DNA from: Lodderomyces elongisporus
Lineage: Eukaryota; Ascomycota; Pichiomycetes; Serinales; Debaryomycetaceae
Length of the DNA stretch: 64,000 bases
Direction of reading: 5' to 3'
Assembly (NCBI RefSeq): GCF_030384665.1
Contig: NC_083673.1
Location: forward strand, 2,923,501-2,987,500
The position numbers and the translations under genes were made by a program. Each line of letters opens with the position of its first letter. The stretch's first letter is position 1. Shown here piece after piece: positions 19,118 to 29,226 of this stretch. A model generated the notes under the pieces. That model did no database searches. It was not told where the DNA came from and saw only the letters and a program-made list of their open reading frames with translations.

Positions 19118-22100
19118 TTAGTTTGTGTTCTGAATTATAGATCTCATCCGGACAGACCCGGTCAATATTGAAGGCTGTGGACTTTTGATTGGGTAATGTA
19201 CACCATCCGACGATTCTAACGTAGCCTGCTCCGATACTGCTGCCGGTGTTGTTGTTGTTGTTGTTGTTGTTTCCTTCTCTTTTTTCCCATAACCTCCTCC
19301 ACCGGGAGTGTTTATCACTATGCGATCACCTTTACTAACTTTTACTGTACACTTGCCTCCCAATGACTTCTTTCTGTATGTTCCATCCTTTAATTTATAA
19401 AACCATTGATTAAGTCCTCTTGCTCCCTCCTCTCCACCAAGCAAGCCGTAAGGAGCCAACGCGCGCCTTTCCATAAGACAAGATACCTCTAATGGGTACA
19501 AGAACTCTATATCACGTACTACCCCATCTCCACCTTTATGAAACCCATCACCACCGGATCCTAATCTAACTGAATACTCGTGTAGTAATACGGGGTATCT
19601 TTTTTCAAACAACTCGGTATCAGTCATTCGAGTATTTGTGGTGTGACACTGCACCACAGACTGTCCGTCCCATGTGGGTCCAGCACCTGCACCACCGCAG
19701 ATGGTTTCGTAGTAGCCAAACGAGATTCCGTAATCGTGGTCGCTGGTACCAAATGTAAGATTGTTGCATGTACCTTGAGATCCAGCTGCTGCTTGAAATG
19801 TCTTGAGCATCACATCAACTATCCTTTGTGTAGTTTCCACATTTCCTCCAACAACAGCTGCATCGGAAGAAGGACTGACTAATGAACCTTCGCGAGTCTT
19901 GAATTCAATTGGTCGCAAACAACCATTGTTAAGAGGAATATCCGTGCTTATAAGGCAACGGAGTACATACAAGACTGCAGAATACAAGATGGCGGTTGGG
20001 GCATTTAAATTACCATAAATCTCATCACCGGTCTCGCTAAAGTCAAATAATGCTGACCCTGTTTCCGGATCAATGTGCACAGTAAGAGCAATTGCCGTTC
20101 CATCATCAATGTAGTCTACTCCTTTCAACTCTCGCGAACCAAATTTCGTGTAAGCCAATTTGAGCAAATTGCGTACGGCAATCTCTGCCGTCGATTGAAT
20201 ACCACCCATATACAACTTAACAACTTGGTAGGTGAAGTCATCAATCAATCTCTGCAACAATTTGATACCTTTGTAGTTTGCTGCCACCTGTGCTTTCAAG
20301 TCAGATATGTTATCGCTTAAAGTTCTGGTTCCCGAACCTCCTGGATACTTGGCTGGCTCTTCAACCAAAATCTTGGTAATTCCTGCTTCGTCAAACACAC
20401 CTTGGGAACAGAGCTTATGCGTAACAATAGCTGCACCTTCGTCATAAATGGTTTTTGAGTTTGGCGGCATCGAACCCGCTGCAATTGAACCAATATCAGC
20501 ATGATGTCCTCTAGAAGCGGTCCAAAATATAGGTTCCTTTGCATCATTAAGAACGGGAGTAATAACAGTGATATCAGGCAAATGAGAGCCACCAGCTATG
20601 GGGTGGTTAGAAACCAAGACATCACCAGGTTCTAACTTATTCTCCCATAACTTCATTTGTGCTTTCACAGCATACGACATTGAGCCCAAATGGATCGGTA
20701 TATGTGGTGCATTTGCAATCAAATCACCATTGTGATCAAATATAGCGCATGAGAAATCCAACCTCTCTTTAATGTTTGTCGATATTGCCGTTTGTTGCAA
20801 AGTACGGCCCATTTGTTCTGCAATCGACATAAATCTATGTCCAAACACAGAAAGCTGAATTGGATCAACTGTAGAGGTTGATAATCTAGGCTTTTCCTCT
20901 TGTTCAACATCAATTAAAACGTGGTTTTGTAAGATATACGCAGTCGACCCAGGCTCAATCAATAAGGTTTGTGTATCATCTAATATGATACTTGGAGCTC
21001 CGACTTTGGTACCAACTTTTAAATCAGATAAAGAATATAGCGAGGCTTGAGTCCACCCACAAGAATCAAAATAAATTTGCTTAGTCGTGCTTGATTTTCC
21101 AACATTCAAAGTATTTTTCAAATTAGCAAACTCCTGAAATGGATTGCTTTCTTCCTTGCCATCAGACTGTACATTCAATAACACCTGCACATCATCAACA
21201 AGGACCTTCCTATCCAAATTGAAACCATACTCATGTTTGTGTCTTTTAATGAATTTCTCTTCGGCATCATGCTCACCTTGTTTTGTTGGAATTAGCAAGT
21301 GTGTATCACTTCCGACATATCTCATGTTTAAAAACACTTCCAACTGCGTCTTGAAATTAGACAAATTTTGGTTCTCATATTCCTTGTACGCCTCAGCAGT
21401 CAATTGTGCAATCTTTTTATCGATTGCCTCAAAACTATTGGAATACCTCAATGAAGCAGGACTCTGCTTCTCAATCACAATATCGGCTAATTGTATACCA
21501 TATGCTGATAATAATGAGGAGTACTTATGAATAGCTACATTTGTAATCCCTAAATTTTTGGCTAAAGAAACTGCAAATTGACCACCAGATCCACCAAATG
21601 AAGCCAAATTATGCAAGGCAGTTTCGTGTCCTTTTGCTTCAGTCAAATTTCTAATCGGTCTCGCCATTGCTTCTACTGCAACTTTCAAAAACCCGTTGGC
21701 TACTTCTTCAGGAGTCAACTCGATATCTTGATCCTTGTTGATCAATTCAGTCAATTCGTTAAATTTGATCTTGACAATTTCATAGTCCAAAGGCTGATCC
21801 TGATTTGGGCCAAATATATTGGGAAATTTCTCCGGAACCAATCTACCCAAAAACAAATTAGCATCTGTCACTGTCAAGGGACCTCCTTTTCTGTAGCAAG
21901 CTGGACCTGGGTCAGAACCAGCGGACTCTGGACCAGTAACAAACATCTTATTTTTCCAGAACAACATTGAGCCCCCTCCTGCGGCAACTGTTGATATATC
22001 TAATTGTGGAGTTTGTAAATTCACTTGGCTCACGACTGTTTCATAAATATGCTCCAAGCTTCCTGCATAACGAGATACATCAGTCGATGTGCCACCCGCA

Positions 22101-23083
22101 TCGAAACCAATTGTCGCTTTGCCACTAGTGTTATCGTAACAAGTTTGACCAAAGCCAACCATACCACCTGCTGGACCCGACAAAATAGCCTTGAGACCAG
22201 TGAACTTGTACCATGGGCAAAGTCCACCATTTGACTGCATAAACAATAATTTATTACCAAATGCCTCAAGACCGCCCTCAAATCCTGCACCGAAATTTTG
22301 CACATATTCATTTATAACCGGCGAAAGGTATGCATCAGCAACTGTAGACGATGTCCTATTGACAAACCCCAACATTGGTTGCAACTCATGTGACACGGAA
22401 ATGTTAAATCCAATCGTCTTTGCAATCTCAGCAATTTTAGCTTCGTGAACCGGGTATGCATAGGAATGGAGTAATGATAATGCAATCGTTTTGATTTCCC
22501 CATTTTCGTAAATTTCACGTAATTCTTTTTCTACCAAATCGTAGTTGGGTGTTTTCAATACCCTTACCGTGTCACCTGTAACACCCTCTGTAATTACTTC
22601 ATTATCTCCTATTTCGTCAATTGGCAATTTATCACCACCACCTTCTGAAAACCCGGCAATCGTTACCCTTTCGTCTATTTCCATAACCTTGTGGTATAAA
22701 TGTCCCAATTTTTTTGCAGTCAAGTCAAAAATATCAGGTCTAGTTTGGTTTCCAATCACCAATACATCTTTAAACCCTTTTGTAGTTACCAACAATACCT
22801 TGGCACCTTTTCGCTCCAATAAAGCATTTGTTGCAACTGTTGTGCCCATTCGTATACTTTGTATTTGATCTAGTTTAAGCTTACAGTCTTTTGAAATAGT
22901 TGTCTTGTTGAAGTGTTCAAGGACCCGCCTGATCCCTTCAGTGGGTGCATCTTTATAGTTTAATGGATCGACAGAGAGAAGCTTAAACACATAATCTTCA
23001 TGCCCTTTGAGTTTTGCAATAACGTCACAAAACGTTCCACCTCTATCAATTGCAATCTGGATACCTGGTGCTTTCATTTCCAT
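19118..23083 (-). CDS. OXP1: 5-oxoprolinase (ATP-hydrolysing)
   Basis: This 1321-residue protein has the full hydantoinase A + B layout in one chain. It begins IQIAIDRGGTFCDVIAKL (HyuA N-terminal fold) and continues with MGTTVATNALLERKGAK and IGFDAGGTSTDVSRYAG (HyuA core, with GGTSTD as the nucleotide motif). From about residue 760 comes HyuB, with FSCAIFDHNGDLIANAPHIP, SNHPIAGGSHLPDITV, SRGHHADIGSIAAGSMPP and a C-terminal INTPGGGGYG. The enzyme cleaves 5-oxoproline to glutamate in the gamma-glutamyl (glutathione) cycle in the cytosol. The length fits the yeast protein at about 1286 residues plus a Thr-rich C-terminal tail (poly-Thr from GTT/TTG repeats) that is probably disordered. The next Met (residue 3) is an equally good start. 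Confidence 0.97.
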   Translation of the reverse strand: MEMKAPGIQIAIDRGGTFCDVIAKLKGHEDYVFKLLSVDPLNYKDAPTEGIRRVLEHFNKTTISKDCKLKLDQIQSIRMGTTVATNALLERKGAKVLLVTTKGFKDVLVIGNQTRPDIFDLTAKKLGHLYHKVMEIDERVTIAGFSEGGGDKLPIDEIGDNEVITEGVTGDTVRVLKTPNYDLVEKELREIYENGEIKTIALSLLHSYAYPVHEAKIAEIAKTIGFNISVSHELQPMLGFVNRTSSTVADAYLSPVINEYVQNFGAGFEGGLEAFGNKLLFMQSNGGLCPWYKFTGLKAILSGPAGGMVGFGQTCYDNTSGKATIGFDAGGTSTDVSRYAGSLEHIYETVVSQVNLQTPQLDISTVAAGGGSMLFWKNKMFVTGPESAGSDPGPACYRKGGPLTVTDANLFLGRLVPEKFPNIFGPNQDQPLDYEIVKIKFNELTELINKDQDIELTPEEVANGFLKVAVEAMARPIRNLTEAKGHETALHNLASFGGSGGQFAVSLAKNLGITNVAIHKYSSLLSAYGIQLADIVIEKQSPASLRYSNSFEAIDKKIAQLTAEAYKEYENQNLSNFKTQLEVFLNMRYVGSDTHLLIPTKQGEHDAEEKFIKRHKHEYGFNLDRKVLVDDVQVLLNVQSDGKEESNPFQEFANLKNTLNVGKSSTTKQIYFDSCGWTQASLYSLSDLKVGTKVGAPSIILDDTQTLLIEPGSTAYILQNHVLIDVEQEEKPRLSTSTVDPIQLSVFGHRFMSIAEQMGRTLQQTAISTNIKERLDFSCAIFDHNGDLIANAPHIPIHLGSMSYAVKAQMKLWENKLEPGDVLVSNHPIAGGSHLPDITVITPVLNDAKEPIFWTASRGHHADIGSIAAGSMPPNSKTIYDEGAAIVTHKLCSQGVFDEAGITKILVEEPAKYPGGSGTRTLSDNISDLKAQVAANYKGIKLLQRLIDDFTYQVVKLYMGGIQSTAEIAVRNLLKLAYTKFGSRELKGVDYIDDGTAIALTVHIDPETGSALFDFSETGDEIYGNLNAPTAILYSAVLYVLRCLISTDIPLNNGCLRPIEFKTREGSLVSPSSDAAVVGGNVETTQRIVDVMLKTFQAAAGSQGTCNNLTFGTSDHDYGISFGYYETICGGAGAGPTWDGQSVVQCHTTNTRMTDTELFEKRYPVLLHEYSVRLGSGGDGFHKGGDGVVRDIEFLYPLEVSCLMERRALAPYGLLGGEEGARGLNQWFYKLKDGTYRKKSLGGKCTVKVSKGDRIVINTPGGGGYGKKEKETTTTTTTTPAAVSEQATLESSDGVHYPIKSPQPSILTGSVRMRSIIQNTN

Positions 23084-23641
23084 AATGTTTATTCTGTTCT
23101 CCTTATCTTGAGTTGGAAATACAATTTAATAAATATAGATATAGATATAAATGAAAATGAAAATGAAAATGAAAATTAAAGCAAAATATGAGGTGTGAAA
23201 CACAAGGTGGAATACAAGTAAAGTTTCGAAAAGAATATGATACAAGTAATTGATTGAGTATAAAAACAAAAACAGAAACAAAGAAAAAGATATCAAAACG
23301 TCAATATGATAGTAGTGAATCTAAATTTTATTTGGTTTTATAAATTGTCATTCTTGGTCTTTGGTGTGGGAGGAGAGAAATTTATCAGCGCGCTTATTGT
23401 GCTTTTCATGCTTACAAATGTAATCTGAACCACAGGAGGGGAGAGGTGGGGGGAAAGGAGGAAGCCCATTTAAATTTTTCCAAAAAAAAAAAAAAAAAAT
23501 TCAACCTTTTTAATTTTGATTTCGGCTTGCTTCAATAATGCGGAATACTTTGCTCAATTAAGATCTTTACTCATCATCTGTAACGAGAGAAGCCTAGTGC
23601 GTGGGAAATATAGTCACTTTCTCTTTGTTCCCAATTCCATA
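23084..23641. other. Intergenic, OXP1 promoter and TSR3 3' side
   Basis: A gene-free stretch with a (GAAAAT)n repeat near 23152-23177, a G-rich block at 23438-23460 and a poly-A run at 23482-23499. Nothing else is supported. Confidence 0.55.
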
Positions 23642-24814
23642 CTATACATTAAGTGCCTTCACACCCTTCGTCAACTGTACTATATTTCCCAACTTGTCAT
23701 ACTGTACTTCTTCCTCTACTTCTTCTTCTTCTTCTGTATTCGAATTTGTCGGCAGTAGCAAGCTTTTCGGCGTTCCATTCCGCTTTTTTTCAATAATATT
23801 ACCCAATTTATCATACTCAACTTCACTCTCTTCTTCTTCTTCATCTTCTTCTTCATCATCATCATCTTCATCATTAAAATGATTATCCGCTAACTGGTCA
23901 TTTCCTTGCTTTCTCTTAATGATATTTCCCAAATTGTCATACTCAACTTCACTTTCTTCTACTTCCAGTTCATCATCATCTTCTTCTTCTTCTTCTTTAT
24001 CCTCTTCTATTTCCAGTTCTTCATCATCATTATCGTTGTCACTCTGAACACCTTTTCTGTTGACATTACCCAACATCCAGACATCCTCATTCTTTGCTCT
24101 TTCTTTTCTGTCCTTGGCTTCTTTTTCAATCTTCTTCAACCACTCATCTTGTGCTTTCAATATACTTTCTGAATATGTACACTTTTGATAAACAGTCAAC
24201 AACTCTTTATTGATTTTTAAAAACGTCAAGCCCCAACTAAAGTTTTCTAAGAGCAATTCTGCCCAGTCCATATGCCCAACAATAGCAAAACATGCTGCCA
24301 ATGCCTCGACACAGTTTAATTTCCATGGTCTACCGTAGTTCACAGGGTTGGCAGCAACAAGATAAGGTAATAATCTCTCGTGCTTTCCTCCAATTTTCCC
24401 AAAAGGGATTTCATCTAAACGAGCCCACGAACATTCAACCACAGCTGCACCGTGCGACTCTACAATTTCAAGATCATCTGGGCACACAGTGGATTTCCCA
24501 TTGGGTGAGACAACGATACCTTGAAATTTTTGACCAACGCGTAGATTCTTAATAAGACCAAGACGCTCGAGCTTTTTTCCACTGCACCGTTTTGGGTCAC
24601 AGTGGTCAAAATCCCACATTGCTAATTTAGTAGGAAACTTTCTGCTGCTCAGAGAGGATAGATTGGAGCCATTAGAGGCATCTAGGACAATAGACGATGA
24701 GCCTAGCTCCTGGCGACCTTTACGAATATGGTGCTGCTTTGATTTGTGACCGTTGGATGTGCGTGAGCTAGATGTATTCCTATCCTCACTAGATTTGTTC
24801 TTGCCCTTACCCAT
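23642..24814 (-). CDS. TSR3: TSR3, 18S rRNA aminocarboxypropyltransferase
   Basis: This 390-residue protein carries the TSR3 core at about residues 60-220: LAMWDFDHCDPKRCSGKKL, then VVSPNGKSTVCPDDLEIVESHGAAVVECSWARLDEIPF, then ERLLPYLVAANPVNYGRPWKL and CVEALAACFAIVGH. The enzyme transfers the aminocarboxypropyl group of SAM to a hypermodified pseudouridine of 18S rRNA in the cytoplasmic pre-40S; this comes from the family. The N-terminus is Ser/Lys-rich. The last ~140 residues are acidic (poly-Glu/Asp) and contain three spaced copies of an EVxYDxLGNI motif. Pfam-type alignment would place the conserved domain before this tail. The ATG at 24814 sits in a GGTACCATGGG context. Confidence 0.93.
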   Translation of the reverse strand: MGKGKNKSSEDRNTSSSRTSNGHKSKQHHIRKGRQELGSSSIVLDASNGSNLSSLSSRKFPTKLAMWDFDHCDPKRCSGKKLERLGLIKNLRVGQKFQGIVVSPNGKSTVCPDDLEIVESHGAAVVECSWARLDEIPFGKIGGKHERLLPYLVAANPVNYGRPWKLNCVEALAACFAIVGHMDWAELLLENFSWGLTFLKINKELLTVYQKCTYSESILKAQDEWLKKIEKEAKDRKERAKNEDVWMLGNVNRKGVQSDNDNDDEELEIEEDKEEEEEDDDELEVEESEVEYDNLGNIIKRKQGNDQLADNHFNDEDDDDEEEDEEEEESEVEYDKLGNIIEKKRNGTPKSLLLPTNSNTEEEEEVEEEVQYDKLGNIVQLTKGVKALNV

Positions 24815-25535
24815 GGTACTGTGATTATATGTTGCTTTGTTTCTGACTTTACGTTAGTAGGTCTGTATGTGTCTGTATGTGTCTATATACCTCTGTGTGT
24901 GTTTGAGATGAATCAATTAGTTAAGAAAAACATGTTAAATTCTAGGTAAGATGTGCTGCTCACTAAATAAAACCAAATTCTATTTTTTTTTCTTTTAACT
25001 TCTACATCTTCTCCTTCTTCTTCTTCGTCTACATTTTTGCGCATTTCCGTTTGCAACCAGAATTTGCACCAAATTACTGCAAAGTTGTTGCCAATCTGAA
25101 AAACAAAAATTATTATCAAGGCGAGTTTAGTGTTTCTTGATCATGTTGTGAAATAAAAAGCCACTACAATTGATTTCAACAGGAATTTGCTCAATTTGTT
25201 TCCTACAGATATTTCTACTTTTTGAACAACATTAAAAAAATGAAGAAAATAAAATAAAATTAAAAAAAAAATTGAAAAATATAATATTATACATTAAAGA
25301 AAATAGTCATTATAAAGTAGAAATTGAAAAAGGAAAACTTTTTTTTTTATTTATTTCCCATGCCTTTGCTTTTTTTTTGCCTTTTTTTTTGCCTTTATTT
25401 TTGCCTTTTTTTGCCTTTATTTTTGTCTTTTTTTTGGCCCTTTTCTTTTGGGTTCAAATCCTCTATCGAAAAACAAAAGTTGGAAAAGAAAAAAAGGAAA
25501 AAGTATGAATAGTAAAACGTTGCAATATGTATCCA
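24815..25535. other. Intergenic, TSR3 promoter and RNR2 3' side
   Basis: Gene-free. It contains a CTGTATGTGT repeat near 24866-24890, an exact TACTAAC on the minus strand at 24853-24859 inside the probable TSR3 leader, and a (GCCTTTTTTTTT)n repeat at about 25360-25440. Confidence 0.55.
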
Positions 25536-26804
25536 TTAGAAATCCTCATCAAAGGTGAATTCATTAGCATTCTTGTCTTCGGACTTGGCCATGACACCTG
25601 CCTTTTGGTAATCAGAAACCCTCTTTTCGAAAAAGTTGGTTTTACCAGCAAGTGAGATGTTTTCCATAAAGTCAAATGGATTGGTAACCTTGTAAATCTT
25701 TTCATTGCCCAATGCCACCAAAAGTCTATCGGCAACAAACTCAACGTATTGGCACATCAATTTACAGTTCATTCCCAAAAGACTCACTGGCAAGGCATCA
25801 GTAAAGAATTCTTTTTCAATCTCCACTGCTTCAGAGATAATCTTCTCAACAATCTTTGGGTCTGGTCTATTCTCCAAGTGACTAAACAAGAGACATGCGA
25901 AATCAGTGTGCAAACCCTCGTCTCTGCAGATCAACTCATTGGAAAAGGTTAAACCTGGCATCAATCCTCTCTTTTTCAACCAGAAAATAGAAGCAAAAGA
26001 GCCACTGAAAAACACACCCTCAACGGCAGCAAAAGCAACAAGACGTTCAGCGAAAAGGGCATTGTCATCATTGATCCAACGGATGGCCCAGTCGGCTTTT
26101 TTCTTAATCTGTGGGATGTTGTCGATGGCGTTAAAGAGGAAATCAGCCTCCTTGGGGTCCTTGATATAAGTGTCAATCAACAAAGAGTAAGTTTCGGAAT
26201 GGATGTTTTCCATCATGATTTGGAAACCATAAAAACTCTTGGCCTCAGGGATTTGCACTTCTGCAGAAAAGTTTTCAACCAAGTTTTCATTAACAATACC
26301 ATCAGATGCAGCAAAGAAAGCGAGAATTCTTGAGATGAAAAATCTTTCATTTTCATTCAATTTGTTTTTCCAATCGTGCATGTCTTTGCCCAAATCGATT
26401 TCCTCTGCAGTCCAAAAGGATGCCTCGGCCTTCTTGTACATTTGCCAGATTTCGTGGTAACGGATTGGGAACATCACGTATCGACGTTTGTTTTCTTTAA
26501 GGAGAGGTTCATCTTTTTCAGCTTCTTTGATTTGACGTCTGTGTGCCTTGTGTGTAGTGAGGAACTGGTCGTGTTCGTCTTGATCCTTATCTTGTTCGTC
26601 CTGTGTAGACTCTTTGGTAACTTCACTTGTAGTTGGTTTGCTAGCATTCAATGAGGCCTTGACTTCGTGAATGGTTTGTGCTTCGTCCTTGGCCTTAGCT
26701 TCGGCAGCTAGTTTATCAGTCAAAGATTTACCTGGTGTTTGTGACATGTCGAGGTTGTTGATTTTGCCTGTTAATCCTCTAGTTGGTGTTTCTGTTAATG
26801 ACAT
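25536..26804 (-). CDS. RNR2: Ribonucleotide reductase small subunit
   Basis: A 422-residue class Ia R2 subunit that reduces ribonucleotides with the large subunit to supply dNTPs. The start is the ATG at 26804 ([14 protein letters not shown]); the frame remains open upstream but encodes a Phe-rich stretch that is not R2-like. Di-iron and radical residues are all present: Asp168, Glu199, His202, Glu262, Glu296 and His299, with the radical Tyr206 in [13 protein letters not shown]. The C-terminal FTFDEDF is the conserved tail that docks into the large subunit. Its complete ligand set makes it the active Rnr2 type, not the iron-poor Rnr4 type. The 60-100 region is acidic and variable. Confidence 0.97.
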   Translation of the reverse strand: MSLTETPTRGLTGKINNLDMSQTPGKSLTDKLAAEAKAKDEAQTIHEVKASLNASKPTTSEVTKESTQDEQDKDQDEHDQFLTTHKAHRRQIKEAEKDEPLLKENKRRYVMFPIRYHEIWQMYKKAEASFWTAEEIDLGKDMHDWKNKLNENERFFISRILAFFAASDGIVNENLVENFSAEVQIPEAKSFYGFQIMMENIHSETYSLLIDTYIKDPKEADFLFNAIDNIPQIKKKADWAIRWINDDNALFAERLVAFAAVEGVFFSGSFASIFWLKKRGLMPGLTFSNELICRDEGLHTDFACLLFSHLENRPDPKIVEKIISEAVEIEKEFFTDALPVSLLGMNCKLMCQYVEFVADRLLVALGNEKIYKVTNPFDFMENISLAGKTNFFEKRVSDYQKAGVMAKSEDKNANEFTFDEDF

Positions 26805-27810
26805 TTGAAATGACGCGTATGCTGTAAAACTAAAACTAAAATCAAAAAAAAAAATAGAATAAAAGAATGGAGTTAGAAGGAAATGATAAACTTTTTCTTT
26901 CTTATAATGAAACAAATTAATGAATGGACGTGTTTATTTTTTAAATAAGCAGTGTATGTAACTTGTGTATAAGACTAACTGCAAGTCAATTGAGTAAGTC
27001 AAGTGTGTAATGAAATGGGTTGATGATGATGTTTAAAAAGGAAGAGGAAAGAGGAAAAAAAAAAAAAAGAGAGAAAGAAAGAGAGGAGGTGATGAGTGAT
27101 GGAGTTGGGTGAGAATAGGATATGCTTTTATATTTATTTCACGAGAAGCAATTAAATGCGTCTATACGTGTTTGGCAGCGCTAGTTTGTTAGCGTGTTTG
27201 TTAGCGTGAGGGTGTGCATCGTGTATACGTGTTGAAACTGGTAGTACTCTTTTCCGATACCTGCAAAAGGTCAAAGGAGAGAGAACACAGAGCTGAGGAG
27301 TCACAATAATACTAAAAGAGAAAAGATAGGGTGGGTGGAGGGATATGGCACAAAGTGGAAATTGGCAAAGTGTAAACAAATGCAAATTTCCTGGCGATTG
27401 TTGATACTTTGTAACTAACTATTCCTCACTCATAGGGATTAGACAAAGAATGGTGGTAACAGTTGTGTTTGTTGTTGTCCTAATTTGGAAAGTGGTATAG
27501 CTTTTATTTCTTATCTAAAAGTAACTAACAAGTGCTTTGCTTTGCTTTTCTTGCTCTGCTTCTTTGCTCTGCTTCTTTACTGAAATTCGGTTTATTTTTT
27601 GTAGAGATGATGCTCTTTATTGTTTTTCTTTTTTTTTTTAGTCTGTTTTGACTTTGCTTCTCAGTACTAGGAGGAGGAGGAGGGGAGGAAAGAAAGAAAG
27701 AAGGGCGGATTAAGTGAAAAAAACTGGTAGTGTACTCATGGACAAAGTAAGACCATAAAACATCCATACACACATACATTAAACCTAGTTTTTCTCCTTT
27801 CAATATTTAT

Positions 27811-27951
27811 ACGCGTCGATATTAAAGCAATTAGATGAAAAATTGTGTGCAACGAGCAAACAAGTTGTGTGAGAAAAGAATTTTGTGTCATGAATTAGGG
27901 ACGAGGTCTTTCAAAGAAAAACGAAAAAAGAAAAAAGGAAAAAGTACGCGT
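27811..27951. promoter_or_regulatory. Two ACGCGT (MCB-like) boxes upstream of RNR2
   Basis: Exact ACGCGT hexamers lie at 27811-27816 and 27946-27951, the second extended as ACGCGTCGCG. They are about 1.0 and 1.15 kb upstream of the RNR2 ATG. MCB boxes bind MBF and drive G1/S transcription of DNA-synthesis genes in yeasts. Another ACGCGT (26813-26818) lies only ~10 bp before the ATG, too close to be a normal promoter element. The function is inference from the motif and target type. Confidence 0.45.
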
Positions 27952-28419
27952 CGCGCTATTCTAATCAATCCGTGAAACTCACGTACAGACGAGTTCAGTG
28001 GGTTTTCTTAACAATTGACGTATCTCACCACCCTTACATCCATTACACTTCCACAACACTGTTTGTATTTCCAGCATACAAGGAAGATCCTTTATTTCAA
28101 TAATGTCAATTTGTGTAGAATAAAGAGTAGTGAAAACAAAAAGAAAAAAAAGAGAGAGAGAGAGGAAATAATAAAATGGACTGAACCAATAAATTCACCA
28201 ACGATTGAAAAGTTAAAAAATGGAAAAATCAATCAGTTTGTAGTGGTGCTTGTAAGAACAATACCTGAATAAAAAGAAAGCCCAAAAAATACAAAGAACC
28301 AAAAAAAAAAAAAGGAACTTGAAAAAAAGAATTGAAACTAAATCTGCAAAATCAAAACATGACACGCGCTTCGTTTAATATGTCCACCAACCTTAGCACT
28401 CTACAAACACATGTCACAC

Positions 28420-28425
28420 ACGCGT
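28420..28425. promoter_or_regulatory. ACGCGT (MCB-like) box, distal
   Basis: A third upstream ACGCGT about 1.6 kb from the RNR2 start, with an ACACGCGC near-match at about 28364. Its distance makes a role uncertain. Confidence 0.3.
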
Positions 28426-29226
28426 ATCATTACTAAAGATGATAAATCTGGACTACGAGTCAAAGTGTAAACAATCCATACAATAATCAATCTCAGTGCC
28501 CTTTTGACAATGAGTTCAATTAGTAATACTGACTAACGGAACTTTATGCTTCTATATGCATTAATCATATACACTTGTATATAAGGACATACATATATAT
28601 ATTCCCTTATCGTAGATAGTATCAACATATCTTTCCGATCTCGGAATCTCCCCCCGATTTCTGCCAAGTTTTTGCTGCTTCTAAACAACAACTGTAGAAA
28701 CCACCACTCCTACGATATATGCAACAGCAACATACACACTGTATACGATAACTAATATCATTCAATGATGGCTAAACGAATAAGCACTACAAACGAATAA
28801 AACGAATAAAACGAAAGGAACGAAAGAAACGAAAGAAACGAAAGAGACGAAAGAAATGAATGAATAAAGTAATCAAAAATAAACAAAATATGCATTATAA
28901 ACAAAGCAAATACAATAAACAAAGTAAACGAAATAAACTATAAATTGATTTTTTTCTCTTTTTTTCGAAAAAAAAGGAAAAAAAAAATCTTATGGCATAA
29001 CTATACGATACGAATAGTACGATACAACATCAGTGTCTACCCAATCTATAAACAATCAACATCAACACCGAGATTATCAAGAACTAGAGCCAGCAGCTGT
29101 TGTTGCTATTTTGCCAAAATGAAATGAAAATATGCTCTTTTCCCATCTTCCTCACGTGATTCCTTCTTCACTAAGTAAATACAGACACAGACAGAAAAAA
29201 AAAAACCAGAATTTTTGCTCCTGCGC

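Larger units (their letters stand above)
26805..29226. other. Long intergenic region, RNR2 promoter
   Basis: About 2.4 kb between RNR2 and the stop of the CAF120/SKG3-type gene. No gene is seen. It contains several ACGCGT boxes (separate entries), poly-A tracts, a (GAAACGAAA)n repeat at about 28813-28850, and a CACGTG at 29154-29159. Confidence 0.6.

Noticed and set aside
24850..24862. TACTAAC on the minus strand upstream of TSR3
   Set aside because: A branch-point match, but no GTATGT-type donor was found further upstream, so a leader intron is not supported.
25451..25463. GGTTCAAATCC, a tRNA T-loop-like string
   Set aside because: The flanking bases do not form a T stem, and no acceptor or anticodon arms are present.
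26805..26915. N-terminal extension of RNR2
   Set aside because: No ATG at its start and a Phe/Tyr/Ser-rich sequence unlike R2 proteins; the ATG at 26804 begins a typical R2 N-terminus.
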